Shown piece after piece: positions 26,922 through 34,646 of a stretch of 64,000 nt of DNA. Positions within the stretch are counted from its first letter, which is position 1, and each line of letters starts with the position of its first letter. The translations under genes and the position numbers were made by a program. Below the pieces are notes generated by a model, which did not search any database, was not told the origin of the DNA, and saw only the letters and a list, made by a program, of their open reading frames with translations. Location: assembly GCA_963736715.1 (NCBI GenBank), contig CAVTQA010000003.1:1-64000 (forward strand), given 5' to 3'. This stretch comes from AP-15 sp963736715 (GTDB taxonomy: Bacteria; Pseudomonadota; Alphaproteobacteria; ATCC43930; CGMCC-115725).

Positions 26922-28628
26922 TTACGCCGCTGCTATCATCGCGTCGGCGATTTTCTCGGCGGTCATCAGGGTCGGGAAGTTGGTGTTGGCGCACGGCACC
27001 GCCGGGAACAGCGAGGCATCAACGACGCGCAGACCGCCAACCCCGCGGACCCGGCCCTGATTGTCGGTCACCGCCATCGGGTCGTCCTCGGCTCCCATGC
27101 GGCAAGTGCAGGTCGCGTGCCAGACGCCGATCGCCGCTTTGCGGACAAAATCCTCGAGCGCCTCGTCGTCGCGCATCAGCTCGTCGAACCGGTAGCCCTC
27201 GACGATGACCTTTTCGATCATCATCCGGCGCAGCCAGGCCGGGCCATCGAGCAGTTTCGCGATCACATCGGTGATCATCTTGTTCTTGGGGTTGACGACG
27301 CCGATCTTGCGCACCCGCTCGGTATAGCTCGCCGGGAACGGGTCGCTGGTCGCCTCGCGCAACGCGGCGCTGATCTGCATCGCGCCGAGCCGCCGAAACG
27401 CGTCCATGAGCCGTTCGAGGTCGCGGCGGTCGGACAGCAGGTTGAACTCGACGACCGGCTCGGCCCGCCAGTCGCGCGAGGCGAGCTTGACCTGGCCGGT
27501 TTCCGAAAACGTCTTGTAAACCGCCGCAAGCAACGAGCCGATTTGCTCGCCGACCGCATGCCAGGATGATTTGCTGACACCGGCAACGAACATGTCGCCG
27601 GCCGGCGCCCCGCCGATCCCCGAGGAGTAGCGCAGCGCTAGCAGGATATGGCGCCGCGTCATGCCGTTGAGCCGGGATTCGGGTTTGATGAACGACGACA
27701 CCGAGACCGACGGGTGGTCCATCAACCGCTGGCCCACGCCCGGCACATGAGCGACGACCTCGATGCCCAGATCGCGCAAATGGCCGGCCGGCCCAATGCC
27801 GGCGCGCAGCAGATGCGCCGGCGAGTGGATCGCCCCCGAAGAGACGATCACCTCGCCGCCGCGGAATTCGGTCTCACGGCCGTCGACCAGCGCCTTGACG
27901 CCGACGCAGCGGGTTCCCTCGAACAGCAGCTCCCTGACCTGCGTCAGCGCCGAGATCGTCAGATTGTCGCGAAGCCGAGTCCCAGGATCGAGATAACCGA
28001 TCGCCGCCGAGACGCGTCGGTCGTAGAGGTTCGAGATCGTGATCGGGAAATAGCCGTCCTTGAATTCGCCATTCTGGTCCTGGACGTATTGGAACCCGGC
28101 CTCCTCGAAAGCATTGGCGACCGCCCTAGCGTGGCCGTTCCACAAGTCCGGGAAGATCCGGCGGACCGGAATGCGGCCGTCCTTGCCGTGCCACGGCCCG
28201 TCGAAATCCATATCGCGTTCGACTTTTTTGAAATAGGGCAGAACGCTGTCCCAATTCCATCCGGTGGCGCCGCGAGCTTCCCACTCATCGTAATCGGTGG
28301 GGGCGCCGCGGTTGGCGAGCTGGCCGTTGATAGAGGAGCCGCCGCCGAGCACCCGCGCCTGCTCGTATTTGCGCAATGGTGGCCGGTTTTCCTCGGGGCG
28401 GTTGTGCGAGATGACCTCGGTGTGGACCTTGAGCTCGGTCCAGTGAAAGCGCGGGTCGAAATAGGCCGTGCCGGGGTAGCTGTCGAGGATCTCCGGCGGC
28501 ACCTTGCCGTGCGGCGTGTCCTGGCCGGCCTCACACAGCAATACCTTGTTGCTGCTTTTGGCCGACAGCCGGTTGGCCATGACCGACCCGGCCGACCCGC
28601 CGCCGACGATGATGTAATCGTAGGTCAT
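26922..28628 (-). CDS. GMC-family FAD-dependent oxidoreductase (choline dehydrogenase-like)
   Basis: This 568-residue flavoenzyme oxidises a primary alcohol to an aldehyde. The start is the ATG at 28628, preceded by GGGAGG; the longer open frame is only a stop-free palindromic repeat. Evidence includes the Rossmann motif VGGGSAGSVMANRL at the N terminus, the GMC signature GGGSSINGQLANRG, a GAIHSPAHLLRAGIGP segment and a C-terminal catalytic region VWHATCTCRMG followed by VRGVGGLRVVDASLFP. The catalytic His is the H of WHATC. The family substrate is commonly choline, glucose or long-chain alcohols; here it is unknown. Neighbours suggest alcohol or acid catabolism. Confidence 0.95.
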   Translation of the reverse strand: MTYDYIIVGGGSAGSVMANRLSAKSSNKVLLCEAGQDTPHGKVPPEILDSYPGTAYFDPRFHWTELKVHTEVISHNRPEENRPPLRKYEQARVLGGGSSINGQLANRGAPTDYDEWEARGATGWNWDSVLPYFKKVERDMDFDGPWHGKDGRIPVRRIFPDLWNGHARAVANAFEEAGFQYVQDQNGEFKDGYFPITISNLYDRRVSAAIGYLDPGTRLRDNLTISALTQVRELLFEGTRCVGVKALVDGRETEFRGGEVIVSSGAIHSPAHLLRAGIGPAGHLRDLGIEVVAHVPGVGQRLMDHPSVSVSSFIKPESRLNGMTRRHILLALRYSSGIGGAPAGDMFVAGVSKSSWHAVGEQIGSLLAAVYKTFSETGQVKLASRDWRAEPVVEFNLLSDRRDLERLMDAFRRLGAMQISAALREATSDPFPASYTERVRKIGVVNPKNKMITDVIAKLLDGPAWLRRMMIEKVIVEGYRFDELMRDDEALEDFVRKAAIGVWHATCTCRMGAEDDPMAVTDNQGRVRGVGGLRVVDASLFPAVPCANTNFPTLMTAEKIADAMIAAA

Positions 28629-28650
28629 CTGCCTCCCTCTCGGGCCCGCC

Positions 28651-28744
28651 TCGTCATGCGCGGGCTTGACCCGCGCATCCACGACTTTTTCGCTGGCTTG
28701 ATGTAATGCAGTCGGAGACGGCCGGGTCAAGCCCGGCCGTGACG
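28651..28744. repeat. Palindromic intergenic repeat pair (CGTCATGCGCGGGCTTGACC type)
   Basis: Two hairpins lie in the divergent gap between the GMC and MaoC genes. One is built on GCGCGGGCTTGACCCGCGC and the other on GGCCGGGTCAAGCCCGGCC. The family is the same as those at 29820-29882 and 52902-52963. Confidence 0.85.
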
Positions 28745-28762
28745 TAACGGGGCGGGCGGGTA

Positions 28763-29242
28763 ATGCAGTCATCGCAGCTTCCAGTTTCAGCCGGAGACCG
28801 ATACTTCGAGGACTACATTCCGGGCGCCGTTTTCGAGTACGGGGAGATCCGGGTCGACGAGGCCGAAATCCTTGGCTTCGCCCGCCGCTTCGACCCGCAG
28901 GACATGCATGTCGACCCCGAGGCGGCAAGGCGCGGCCGCTTTGGCGGCCTGATCGCCAGCGGCTGGCATACCGGCGCGATGATGATGCGGCTCCTCGCCG
29001 ACAATTTCCTGCCAAAGGCGGCAAGCCTCGCCTCGCCCGGCATCGACGAATTGCGCTGGTTGTTTCCGGTTCGGCCGGGAGACGTATTGCGCATCCGGGT
29101 CACGGTGCTCGAAGCGACACCCTCGCGTTCAAAACCCGACCGAGGCATGGTGCGCACCCTGATTGAGGTGCTGAACCAGGACGGAAAACCCGTCATGAGC
29201 CTGAAGCCGATGAACATCATCGCCCGCCGGAGCCGATCTTGA
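28763..29242 (+). CDS. MaoC-family dehydratase (hot-dog fold)
   Basis: This 159-residue single hot-dog enzyme is expected to hydrate an enoyl-CoA. The typical pattern is present: GDRYFEDYIPG at the start, an EIRVDEAEILGFARRFDPQDMHVD segment (catalytic Asp/His region), then FGGLIASGWHTGAMMMRL and the WLFPVRPGDVLRIRVTV strand. It overlaps the metallophosphoesterase start by 4 bases, suggesting a bicistronic message. Its place among acyl-CoA genes supports a role in beta-oxidation-like degradation, although its substrate is unknown. It is divergent from the GMC oxidoreductase. Confidence 0.93.
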   Translation: MQSSQLPVSAGDRYFEDYIPGAVFEYGEIRVDEAEILGFARRFDPQDMHVDPEAARRGRFGGLIASGWHTGAMMMRLLADNFLPKAASLASPGIDELRWLFPVRPGDVLRIRVTVLEATPSRSKPDRGMVRTLIEVLNQDGKPVMSLKPMNIIARRSRS

Positions 29243-29886
29243 AGATCGGCATCGTCTCGGACGTGCACTGCAATCACGCCGGCTTGCTGCGAGCATTCGA
29301 AATACTCGGCGATGCGGACGAGCTGATTTGTCTCGGCGACAGCATCTACGAATATCGCTTCTCAAACGAGGTCGTACGCCTTCTGAGGGACCGCGGCGAC
29401 CATACCATTCTGGGCAATCACGAGGAGGGTTTTCTCGGCCCGCACGGTGCCCGCGCCCGTCAGCCCGACTGGATCGACCATTCGCTGCTGCAGTGGCTCG
29501 CCGAGCGGCCCAAGCGGCTCGAGCTGAATGTCGGCGGAAAGAAGCTGCTCCTCGTCCACTCGACCCCATGGGAGCCGCAAGGGGCGTACGTATACCCGCA
29601 CGACTCCCTGCTGGCGCGGTTCGGCGAGGCCGAAGCGGACTTCGTGCTTTACGGCCACACCCACCATCAGCTGGTGCGCCGCGTCGGTAAGGTGCTCGTG
29701 ATCAACCCGGGCTCTGCCGGCGAAGCGCGCGACCAAGGCAACAGCCGCCAATTGAGCTGCGCCATGCTCGACACTGCCAGCGAAGAAGTCGTGGTGACCG
29801 ATTACCCGGAGGTCGAACTCGTCACCCCCGGGCTCGTCCCGGGGGTCCACGTGGATGCCCGGGACAAGCCCGGGCACGACAATTAG
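29239..29886 (+). CDS. Metallophosphoesterase (YfcE-like fold)
   Basis: This 215-residue calcineurin-like phosphoesterase starts with TTG at 29239, overlapping the MaoC stop as TTGA. Metal-binding motifs are clear: GIVSDVHCN (DxH), LGDSIYE (GD), ILGNHEE (GNHE), VHSTPWE (H) and YGHTHHQ (GHxH). Family members are phosphodiesterases or phosphatases of small molecules. The last 20 or so residues, VTPGLVPGVHVDARDKPGH, are encoded by a palindromic repeat (29820-29882), so the natural C terminus has been replaced or extended by mobile sequence. The fold should end before that point, so activity may be kept. Confidence 0.92.
   Translation: MKIGIVSDVHCNHAGLLRAFEILGDADELICLGDSIYEYRFSNEVVRLLRDRGDHTILGNHEEGFLGPHGARARQPDWIDHSLLQWLAERPKRLELNVGGKKLLLVHSTPWEPQGAYVYPHDSLLARFGEAEADFVLYGHTHHQLVRRVGKVLVINPGSAGEARDQGNSRQLSCAMLDTASEEVVVTDYPEVELVTPGLVPGVHVDARDKPGHDN
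29820..29882. repeat. Palindromic repeat translated as a protein C terminus
   Basis: The inverted arms CCCCCGGGCTCGTCCCGGGG and GCCCGGGACAAGCCCGGGC form a hairpin. It overlaps the last codons and stop of the metallophosphoesterase gene and belongs to the family at 28651-28744 and 52902-52963. Confidence 0.8.
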
Positions 29887-29902
29887 GGCCGCAGCGTCCA
29901 GC

Positions 29903-30664
29903 TCAGGCTGGTGGCTTGCGGTCGAGGAAATCCTTGAAGCCCTCGCGCGGGTGGCCGGCGGCGAGCCAGGTCGCGCGCGCTTGCTCTTCATTGTCGTAGC
30001 GCTCGCGCCAACCCATACCGATCTGCTCGTGCAGCAGGCGCTTCAGGCCTTGCACCATGCGCGCGTCGTTCTTGGCGATCATCTGCCCGATCTCTAAGCA
30101 GGAATCGAGTAAGCGTGCGGCGGGGACGACCTGGTTGAGAAGCCCGATGCACTCCGCCTCCTCGGAACTGACGATCCGTCCGGTGTAGAGCAGTTCCTTC
30201 GCCTTCGGCAGACCGACCAACAGCGGCAACGACCAGCTGGAATTAACCCGGCCGTAGCTGGCCGCGAGGAACCGGAATGCGGTGCGCTCGCAGCCGATGC
30301 GCAGATCGAGCGTCGAGCTCAACAGCGCAGCGCCGCCATAAGCAAGCCCGTTGATTGCGCCGATCAGCGGTTTGGCGAAGGTCGCGATGTGCCAGGTGGC
30401 ACGGCTGCGGACCTCTCCGCCGTTCGCCAGCTCTTCGGCGCTCAGCCCGGCCATTTCATGAATGTCGGCACCCGCAGAAAATGCCCGGTCCCCGGCGCCG
30501 GTCAGGATCACGGCCTTGATGCCGTCGTCCGCCTCGTATTGGGTGAGAGCCTCGTCGAGCTCGAGCACTAGAGGCAAGCTCAAGGCGTTAAGCTTGTCCG
30601 GCCGATTGAGCGTGATCACCGCAACCGCATCGGAACGCTCGGTCAGAATGTATTCATAAGCCAT
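29903..30664 (-). CDS. Enoyl-CoA hydratase/isomerase family protein
   Basis: This 253-residue crotonase-fold enzyme has AVITLNRPDKLNALS at the start and the oxyanion-hole strand AGDRAFSAGADIHEM. GAINGLAYGGAALLSSTLDLRIG carries the second oxyanion glycine, and SSWSLPLLVG follows. The usual catalytic Glu of hydratases would fall in the FRFLAASYGRVNSSWS stretch, and I do not see a clear one, so the reaction may be isomerase-like or otherwise altered. ATG at 30664 is preceded by GAGGGCGAG. It is divergent from the CoA-transferase gene, with about 90 bp between them for promoters. Confidence 0.9.
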   Translation of the reverse strand: MAYEYILTERSDAVAVITLNRPDKLNALSLPLVLELDEALTQYEADDGIKAVILTGAGDRAFSAGADIHEMAGLSAEELANGGEVRSRATWHIATFAKPLIGAINGLAYGGAALLSSTLDLRIGCERTAFRFLAASYGRVNSSWSLPLLVGLPKAKELLYTGRIVSSEEAECIGLLNQVVPAARLLDSCLEIGQMIAKNDARMVQGLKRLLHEQIGMGWRERYDNEEQARATWLAAGHPREGFKDFLDRKPPA

Positions 30665-30753
30665 TACTCGCCCTCTTTCGCGGCTCCACGATCGTTTGAC
30701 ACTAGCGGGGAGCAGGTGTTCACTCAACTGCTGCGCAGATTTGGAGGCGGCAG

Positions 30754-31905
30754 ATGGTCGGATCCCTAGAAGGCGTGCGGGTGCTCGAACTGGCCCGGTA
30801 TCAGGCGGGGCCGCGCGGCGGCATGATCCTCTCCGACCTCGGCGCCGAGGTCATCAAGATCGAGAAGCTGGGCGGCGAGGAGACGCGGCGGTCGGAGCCC
30901 CTGGTGCGCGGCCAGAGCGTCTATTTCTCGGTCTATAATCGCGGCAAGAAGAGCCTCTGCCTCGATTTGCGCACGCCGCGCGGCAAGGAGGTCTTCGCCG
31001 CGCTGGTGCCGACCGCCGATGTCGTGCTCGAAAATTTCCGTCCCGGCACAATGGAGAAGATGGGGTTCGGCTACGACGAGCTGCGCGCGCTGAAGCCGGA
31101 CATCATCCTGACTTCGGTGTCCGGGTTCGGGCAATACGGACCCTACCGCGAGCGCCCGGCCTTCGACCCGCTCGGCCAGGCGATGAGCGGGCTGATGTCA
31201 TTGACCGGCGCGCCGGTCGGAACGCCGCTCGGCGCGGCGACCTCGCTGGTCGACCGCTACACCTCATTGCACGCGACGATCGGCACGCTCGCCGCGCTGC
31301 ACCACCGCGACCGCACCGGCGAAGGCCAGCTGGTCGATTGCTGCCTGATGGATTCGGCGCTCACGATGGTCGAGATCCCGACTTCCTATTATCTCGCGAC
31401 CGGCGAGGAGGGTGGCGAAGCCGGCCGGCCGCCCTTCAAAGCGAAAGACGGTCATGTCGTGATATCCGCCTCCGGCAGCGCGATGGCGACCCGCCTCATG
31501 CAGATCGCGACCGGCAACAAGGAGGCCGCAGCCGAGGGCTGGACCAGCCGCGTCGGCCGCGGGGACGCTCGGCGCAAGGCGGTCGAGGCGTGGTGCGCCG
31601 AGAATACCGTCGACCATATCGTCAAGACCCTTCTCGATGCCGAAATCCCGGTCGCGCCGGTCAAGACAATCCCGCAGGTCGCGGTCGACCCGCACCTCTG
31701 GGAACGCGAGATGCTGGTCAAGATGCCGGACCCGGTCGCCGGCGAGATGTATCTGCCCGGCGTCACGATCAAGATGTCGAAGACCCCCGGCCGGGTCGGC
31801 CCCGTCCCCACCCCCGGCCAGCACACCGACGAAGTGCTCTCGCGGCTCCTGGGCTATAACCGAGGGACCCTCGAAGAGCTGCGGCAGGCCAAGGTGATCG
31901 CTTGA
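30754..31905 (+). CDS. Class III (CaiB/BaiF-type) CoA-transferase
   Basis: This 383-residue enzyme moves CoA between carboxylic acids. The family start LEGVRVLELARYQAGPRGGMILSDLGAEVIKIE is intact, as are NRGKKSLCLDL, ADVVLENFRPG and the active-site region GPYRERPAFDPLGQAMSG. The Asp of AFDPLGQ is the expected acyl-anhydride nucleophile. The C-terminal VAPVKTIPQV and TPGQHTDEVL are also typical. It probably activates the substrate of the surrounding catabolic genes. It is divergent from an enoyl-CoA hydratase, and its stop overlaps a small possible membrane peptide gene. Confidence 0.95.
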   Translation: MVGSLEGVRVLELARYQAGPRGGMILSDLGAEVIKIEKLGGEETRRSEPLVRGQSVYFSVYNRGKKSLCLDLRTPRGKEVFAALVPTADVVLENFRPGTMEKMGFGYDELRALKPDIILTSVSGFGQYGPYRERPAFDPLGQAMSGLMSLTGAPVGTPLGAATSLVDRYTSLHATIGTLAALHHRDRTGEGQLVDCCLMDSALTMVEIPTSYYLATGEEGGEAGRPPFKAKDGHVVISASGSAMATRLMQIATGNKEAAAEGWTSRVGRGDARRKAVEAWCAENTVDHIVKTLLDAEIPVAPVKTIPQVAVDPHLWEREMLVKMPDPVAGEMYLPGVTIKMSKTPGRVGPVPTPGQHTDEVLSRLLGYNRGTLEELRQAKVIA

Positions 31906-32057
31906 TCGTGAAGTGCTCGCGTTCTACCGAGATGGAAGGGCTGACTGTCTCGCAGCGACGGTTCGCGAGAATCAAGGCCGATCTGGCGATTATCAAATGG
32001 ATGCTCGGCTTCAACATCGTGGCTTTATTGCTGCTTTTGGTCGCGGTTAACCACTGA
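31902..32057 (+). CDS. Possible small membrane protein (51 residues)
   Basis: A TTG at 31902 overlaps the CoA-transferase stop as TTGA, and ATG at 31932 is an internal alternative (41 residues). The peptide has a charged helix RRFARIKADLAIIKW followed by one hydrophobic helix MLGFNIVALLLLLVAV and ends NH. That layout resembles small coiled-coil plus single-helix proteins of alphaproteobacteria. It overlaps the tail of the convergent amidohydrolase by about 30 bp. The evidence is only composition and coupling, so it may not be expressed. Confidence 0.4.
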   Translation: MIVKCSRSTEMEGLTVSQRRFARIKADLAIIKWMLGFNIVALLLLLVAVNH

Positions 32058-32891
32058 GGCGATCCCGGACTGGAGGCCATGAATTGGCCAACCGATCCAC
32101 TCGCAAACGGCCCGCCCCATGACCCACTCCTGGTCGGCGGCAGAGAGCCACGGCAACTCCTCGGTGAACAAAGTAATCGCCTGGCGGTAGGTGCACGGCA
32201 GCCGGGTCAAATCGGTGCCCCAGAACATCCGGCGCGGGCCAAAGGCGTCGAACGCGCGCCGCAAGTAGGGGTGCAAATTGTAGTACGGGTAATCGTGGCT
32301 CGAATAGGCCGGCAATGTCGAGGCCTTGACCGCTACGTTGGGCAGCCGCGCCAGGCGCAACAGCTTTGGCAGGTCGTCAAACGCGGCATTGTCCTTGGCC
32401 CGCAGCAGCGCCAGGTGGTCGACCACGAGCTTGAGTTCGGGATGATGCCCGGCAATGCGCTCGACCTGCGGCAGCAAGCCTGACGGCGAGACCATAACCG
32501 GGAGCCCCGCGCGCTCCGCCTCGTTCCATACCCAGCCCGCGGGATCATCGAACAATGCGCGCGCCTCGGCGGTGTTCGACGTGACCCTGAGACCGAGCAT
32601 GCCGGGCCGATCGCGCCAATCGCTTAGCGAGCGAGCGCCCGCCGGCGGCCGGCCCATCACCGCGAAGCGGTGGGGATGAAGGCGCGCCGCTTCCAGCGCC
32701 AGATCGTTGCGGTCGCCTTCCCAGGAGGGCGGCACGATCACGACCCGCGCCACCCCGGCCGCATCCATCTCCTTCAAGAGATCGTCCTTCGAGAAGGGCT
32801 GCGGCCGATGGGGTGAACTACGCCCGGCCGGCCACGGCCGCTCCGGCGTATCGGCGCCCCAGATGTGAACCTGTGCATCGACGATGAACAT
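32025..32891 (-). CDS. Amidohydrolase family protein (TIM-barrel, COG3618-like)
   Basis: This 288-residue metal-dependent hydrolase or decarboxylase starts at the ATG at 32891 after a GGAG. The barrel signature is FIVDAQVHIWG (HxH variant VHIWG), later VMGRPPAG, then LKLVVDHLALL (His/Asp strand) and RRMFWGTDLTRLP containing the conserved metal-binding Asp near the end. Related enzymes include lactonases such as 4-sulfomuconolactone or fuconolactone hydrolases. Its placement beside acyl-CoA genes suggests hydrolysis of a lactone-type intermediate, but the substrate is unknown. The gene is convergent with the small peptide gene. Confidence 0.9.
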   Translation of the reverse strand: MFIVDAQVHIWGADTPERPWPAGRSSPHRPQPFSKDDLLKEMDAAGVARVVIVPPSWEGDRNDLALEAARLHPHRFAVMGRPPAGARSLSDWRDRPGMLGLRVTSNTAEARALFDDPAGWVWNEAERAGLPVMVSPSGLLPQVERIAGHHPELKLVVDHLALLRAKDNAAFDDLPKLLRLARLPNVAVKASTLPAYSSHDYPYYNLHPYLRRAFDAFGPRRMFWGTDLTRLPCTYRQAITLFTEELPWLSAADQEWVMGRAVCEWIGWPIHGLQSGIASVVNRDQKQQ

Positions 32892-33061
32892 GTCGTTCGC
32901 TCCGAGACGACGGGTGGCAGCCACGGCGGACCCCGCGCTCCGGTTTTCCCGCTGAGATTAACGTGAATCCGCGGCGGCTCCACAGTTCTTATCACGGGTT
33001 CCGAGCGGTTGCGGCGCTCTAGGGGTTTGCGACAGACTGTCCGCTCATCACGGAGCGTATC

Positions 33062-33397
33062 ATGCCCACCTATGTCGTCGGCGATATCAACATCACGGAC
33101 CCCCTCACGTATCAGGCGCATGTGCCGCAAGCTTTAGCGACGATCGCCCGATTTGGCGGCCGCGTAATCGCCGGGGGCGGCAAAATCGATCTGCTCGAAG
33201 GCGGTCCAATGCCAGAGCGGATATTCATTATCGAATTTCCAACCGTTGACGCGGCCCGACAGTGGTACCGGTCCGAGGAATATCAAGCTGCGTTGAGCGC
33301 GCGGTTGTCAGCCTCGCAGGGTCGCGTGTTTTTGATCGAAGGCGCTGAAATATCCACCGTTATCCCTGCCTCCTCCTCCACGGGTGAGAAGGAGTGA
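33062..33397 (+). CDS. DUF1330 domain-containing protein
   Basis: This 111-residue alpha/beta dimeric ferredoxin-like protein shows the family pattern: VVGDINITDPLTYQAHV at the start, ATIARFGGRVIAGGGKIDLLEG, then ERIFIIEFPTVDAARQWYRSEEYQAA. DUF1330 proteins have no settled function; some resemble small monooxygenase-like barrels. It is free-standing, between the divergent amidohydrolase and the acyl-CoA dehydrogenase pair. The C-terminal TGEKE tail is charged and probably disordered. Confidence 0.93.
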   Translation: MPTYVVGDINITDPLTYQAHVPQALATIARFGGRVIAGGGKIDLLEGGPMPERIFIIEFPTVDAARQWYRSEEYQAALSARLSASQGRVFLIEGAEISTVIPASSSTGEKE

Positions 33398-33469
33398 ACC
33401 AGCTTCGGAGCCGAGGTCTTTCCGTCCCCGCTCGCCTGTTCTACGATCGCCGCGACGGACGATCCGAAA

Positions 33470-34531
33470 GTGAATAGCGAGATGGCCGACACCGACAACA
33501 TCATCGTCGATACCGCGACCCGGATCTTCCAAGATCTTTGCGAGCCCAATACCGTCAACGAGGCGGAGCAGGGCGCGTGGCCAAAGGCCTTGTGGGATGC
33601 CTTGGAGGAGTCCGGGTTGACGCTCACCTGGGTCCCGGACGAGCTAGGCGGGGCGGGAGCGGCGCTCGCAGACGGCTTCGCTGTGCTGCGCGCGGCCGGG
33701 CGCTTTGCCGCGCCCGTTCCGCTCGCCGAGACGCTGATGGCCGGCTGGCTATTGACAAAGGCCGGGATCGCGGTGCCGGGCGGGCCGCTGACGGTCGCCC
33801 CGATCCACGCCGATGGCCGGATTGAGCTGACCGCCGATGGCGCCCTGACCGGCCGGGCGCGCCGCGTCCCGTTTGCCCGCAACGCCGGTCACATCGCCGT
33901 TCTTGCGCAGCGCGGCAACGAGAGTGTGGTGGCGCTGGTCGCCGCCGCGGGTCTGCCGATCAGCCAATCAACGAGCCTCGCCGGCGAACCGCGCGACGAT
34001 GTGTCCTTCGACGGCGCCATCCCCAAAGCTGTGCGACCGGGAGCGGTCGATCAAGATTTGCTGGTCTGTTTCGGCGCGGCGGTCCGCTTGCAACAGATAG
34101 CCGGGGCGCTCGAAAAGGTCCTCGAGCAATCCGTCCAGTACGCGCTCGACCGCTCGCAGTTCGGGCGCCCGATCGCCAAGTTCCAGGCAGTCCAGCACAA
34201 TTTGGCGACGCTGGCAGGCGAGGTCGCGGCGGCGAGCGCCGCCGCCGACGCCGCCGCGGAGGCGTGTGCGCGTCCGGAAATTGCGATCGGCGAAATCGCC
34301 ATCGCCAAGGTGCGCGGCGGCGAGGCGGCCGGCACCGGTGCGGCGATCGCCCATCAAGTCCACGGCGCGATGGGCTTTACCTATGAGCACTCGCTGCATC
34401 ATGCGACGCGCCGGCTGTGGTCCTGGCGCGAGGAGTTCGGCAACGAGGCGGTCTGGGCCCAGCGTCTCGGGCGAATGGTAGCGGAGCGCGGCGCCGACGA
34501 GCTCTGGCCGTTCATTACCGCAGCATCGTGA
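33470..34531 (+). CDS. Acyl-CoA dehydrogenase family protein (short paralogue)
   Basis: At 353 residues this is shorter than typical single-subunit dehydrogenases. It has ALEESGLTLTWVPDELGGAG near the N terminus, a weak middle beta domain, and a convincing C-terminal helical domain: ALDRSQFGRPIAKFQAVQHNLATLA and HQVHGAMGFTYEH. Pairs of dissimilar dehydrogenases in heteromeric enzymes are known from steroid and bile-acid side-chain degradation, and the next gene encodes a full-length partner. I suspect a heteromeric complex. The start is uncertain: GTG at 33470 or ATG at 33482. It uses FAD and transfers electrons to ETF. Confidence 0.88.
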   Translation: MNSEMADTDNIIVDTATRIFQDLCEPNTVNEAEQGAWPKALWDALEESGLTLTWVPDELGGAGAALADGFAVLRAAGRFAAPVPLAETLMAGWLLTKAGIAVPGGPLTVAPIHADGRIELTADGALTGRARRVPFARNAGHIAVLAQRGNESVVALVAAAGLPISQSTSLAGEPRDDVSFDGAIPKAVRPGAVDQDLLVCFGAAVRLQQIAGALEKVLEQSVQYALDRSQFGRPIAKFQAVQHNLATLAGEVAAASAAADAAAEACARPEIAIGEIAIAKVRGGEAAGTGAAIAHQVHGAMGFTYEHSLHHATRRLWSWREEFGNEAVWAQRLGRMVAERGADELWPFITAAS

Positions 34532-34546
34532 TGGCCGAACCCTTTT

Positions 34547-34629
34547 CGTCATTCCCGCGTGAGCGGAAATCCAGGACTGATACGCTTCGACATTTGCCCC
34601 TGGACCCCCGCTTTCGCGAGGGTGACGGT
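34547..34629. repeat. Palindromic intergenic repeat (CGTCATTCCCGCGTGAGCGG type)
   Basis: The left arm CGTCATTCCCGCGTGAGCGG and the right arm CCCCGCTTTCGCGAGGGTGA are imperfect inverted copies with inner repeats around CCAGGACTG / CCCCTGGA. It fills the gap between the two acyl-CoA dehydrogenase genes and could adjust their relative expression. Confidence 0.75.
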
Positions 34630-34646
34630 AAGTTACGGAGTCTACA

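Noticed and set aside
26922..29024. Longer start for the GMC oxidoreductase
   Set aside because: The extra 132 codons come from a palindromic repeat and the antisense of MaoC; ATG 28628 with GGGAGG is better.
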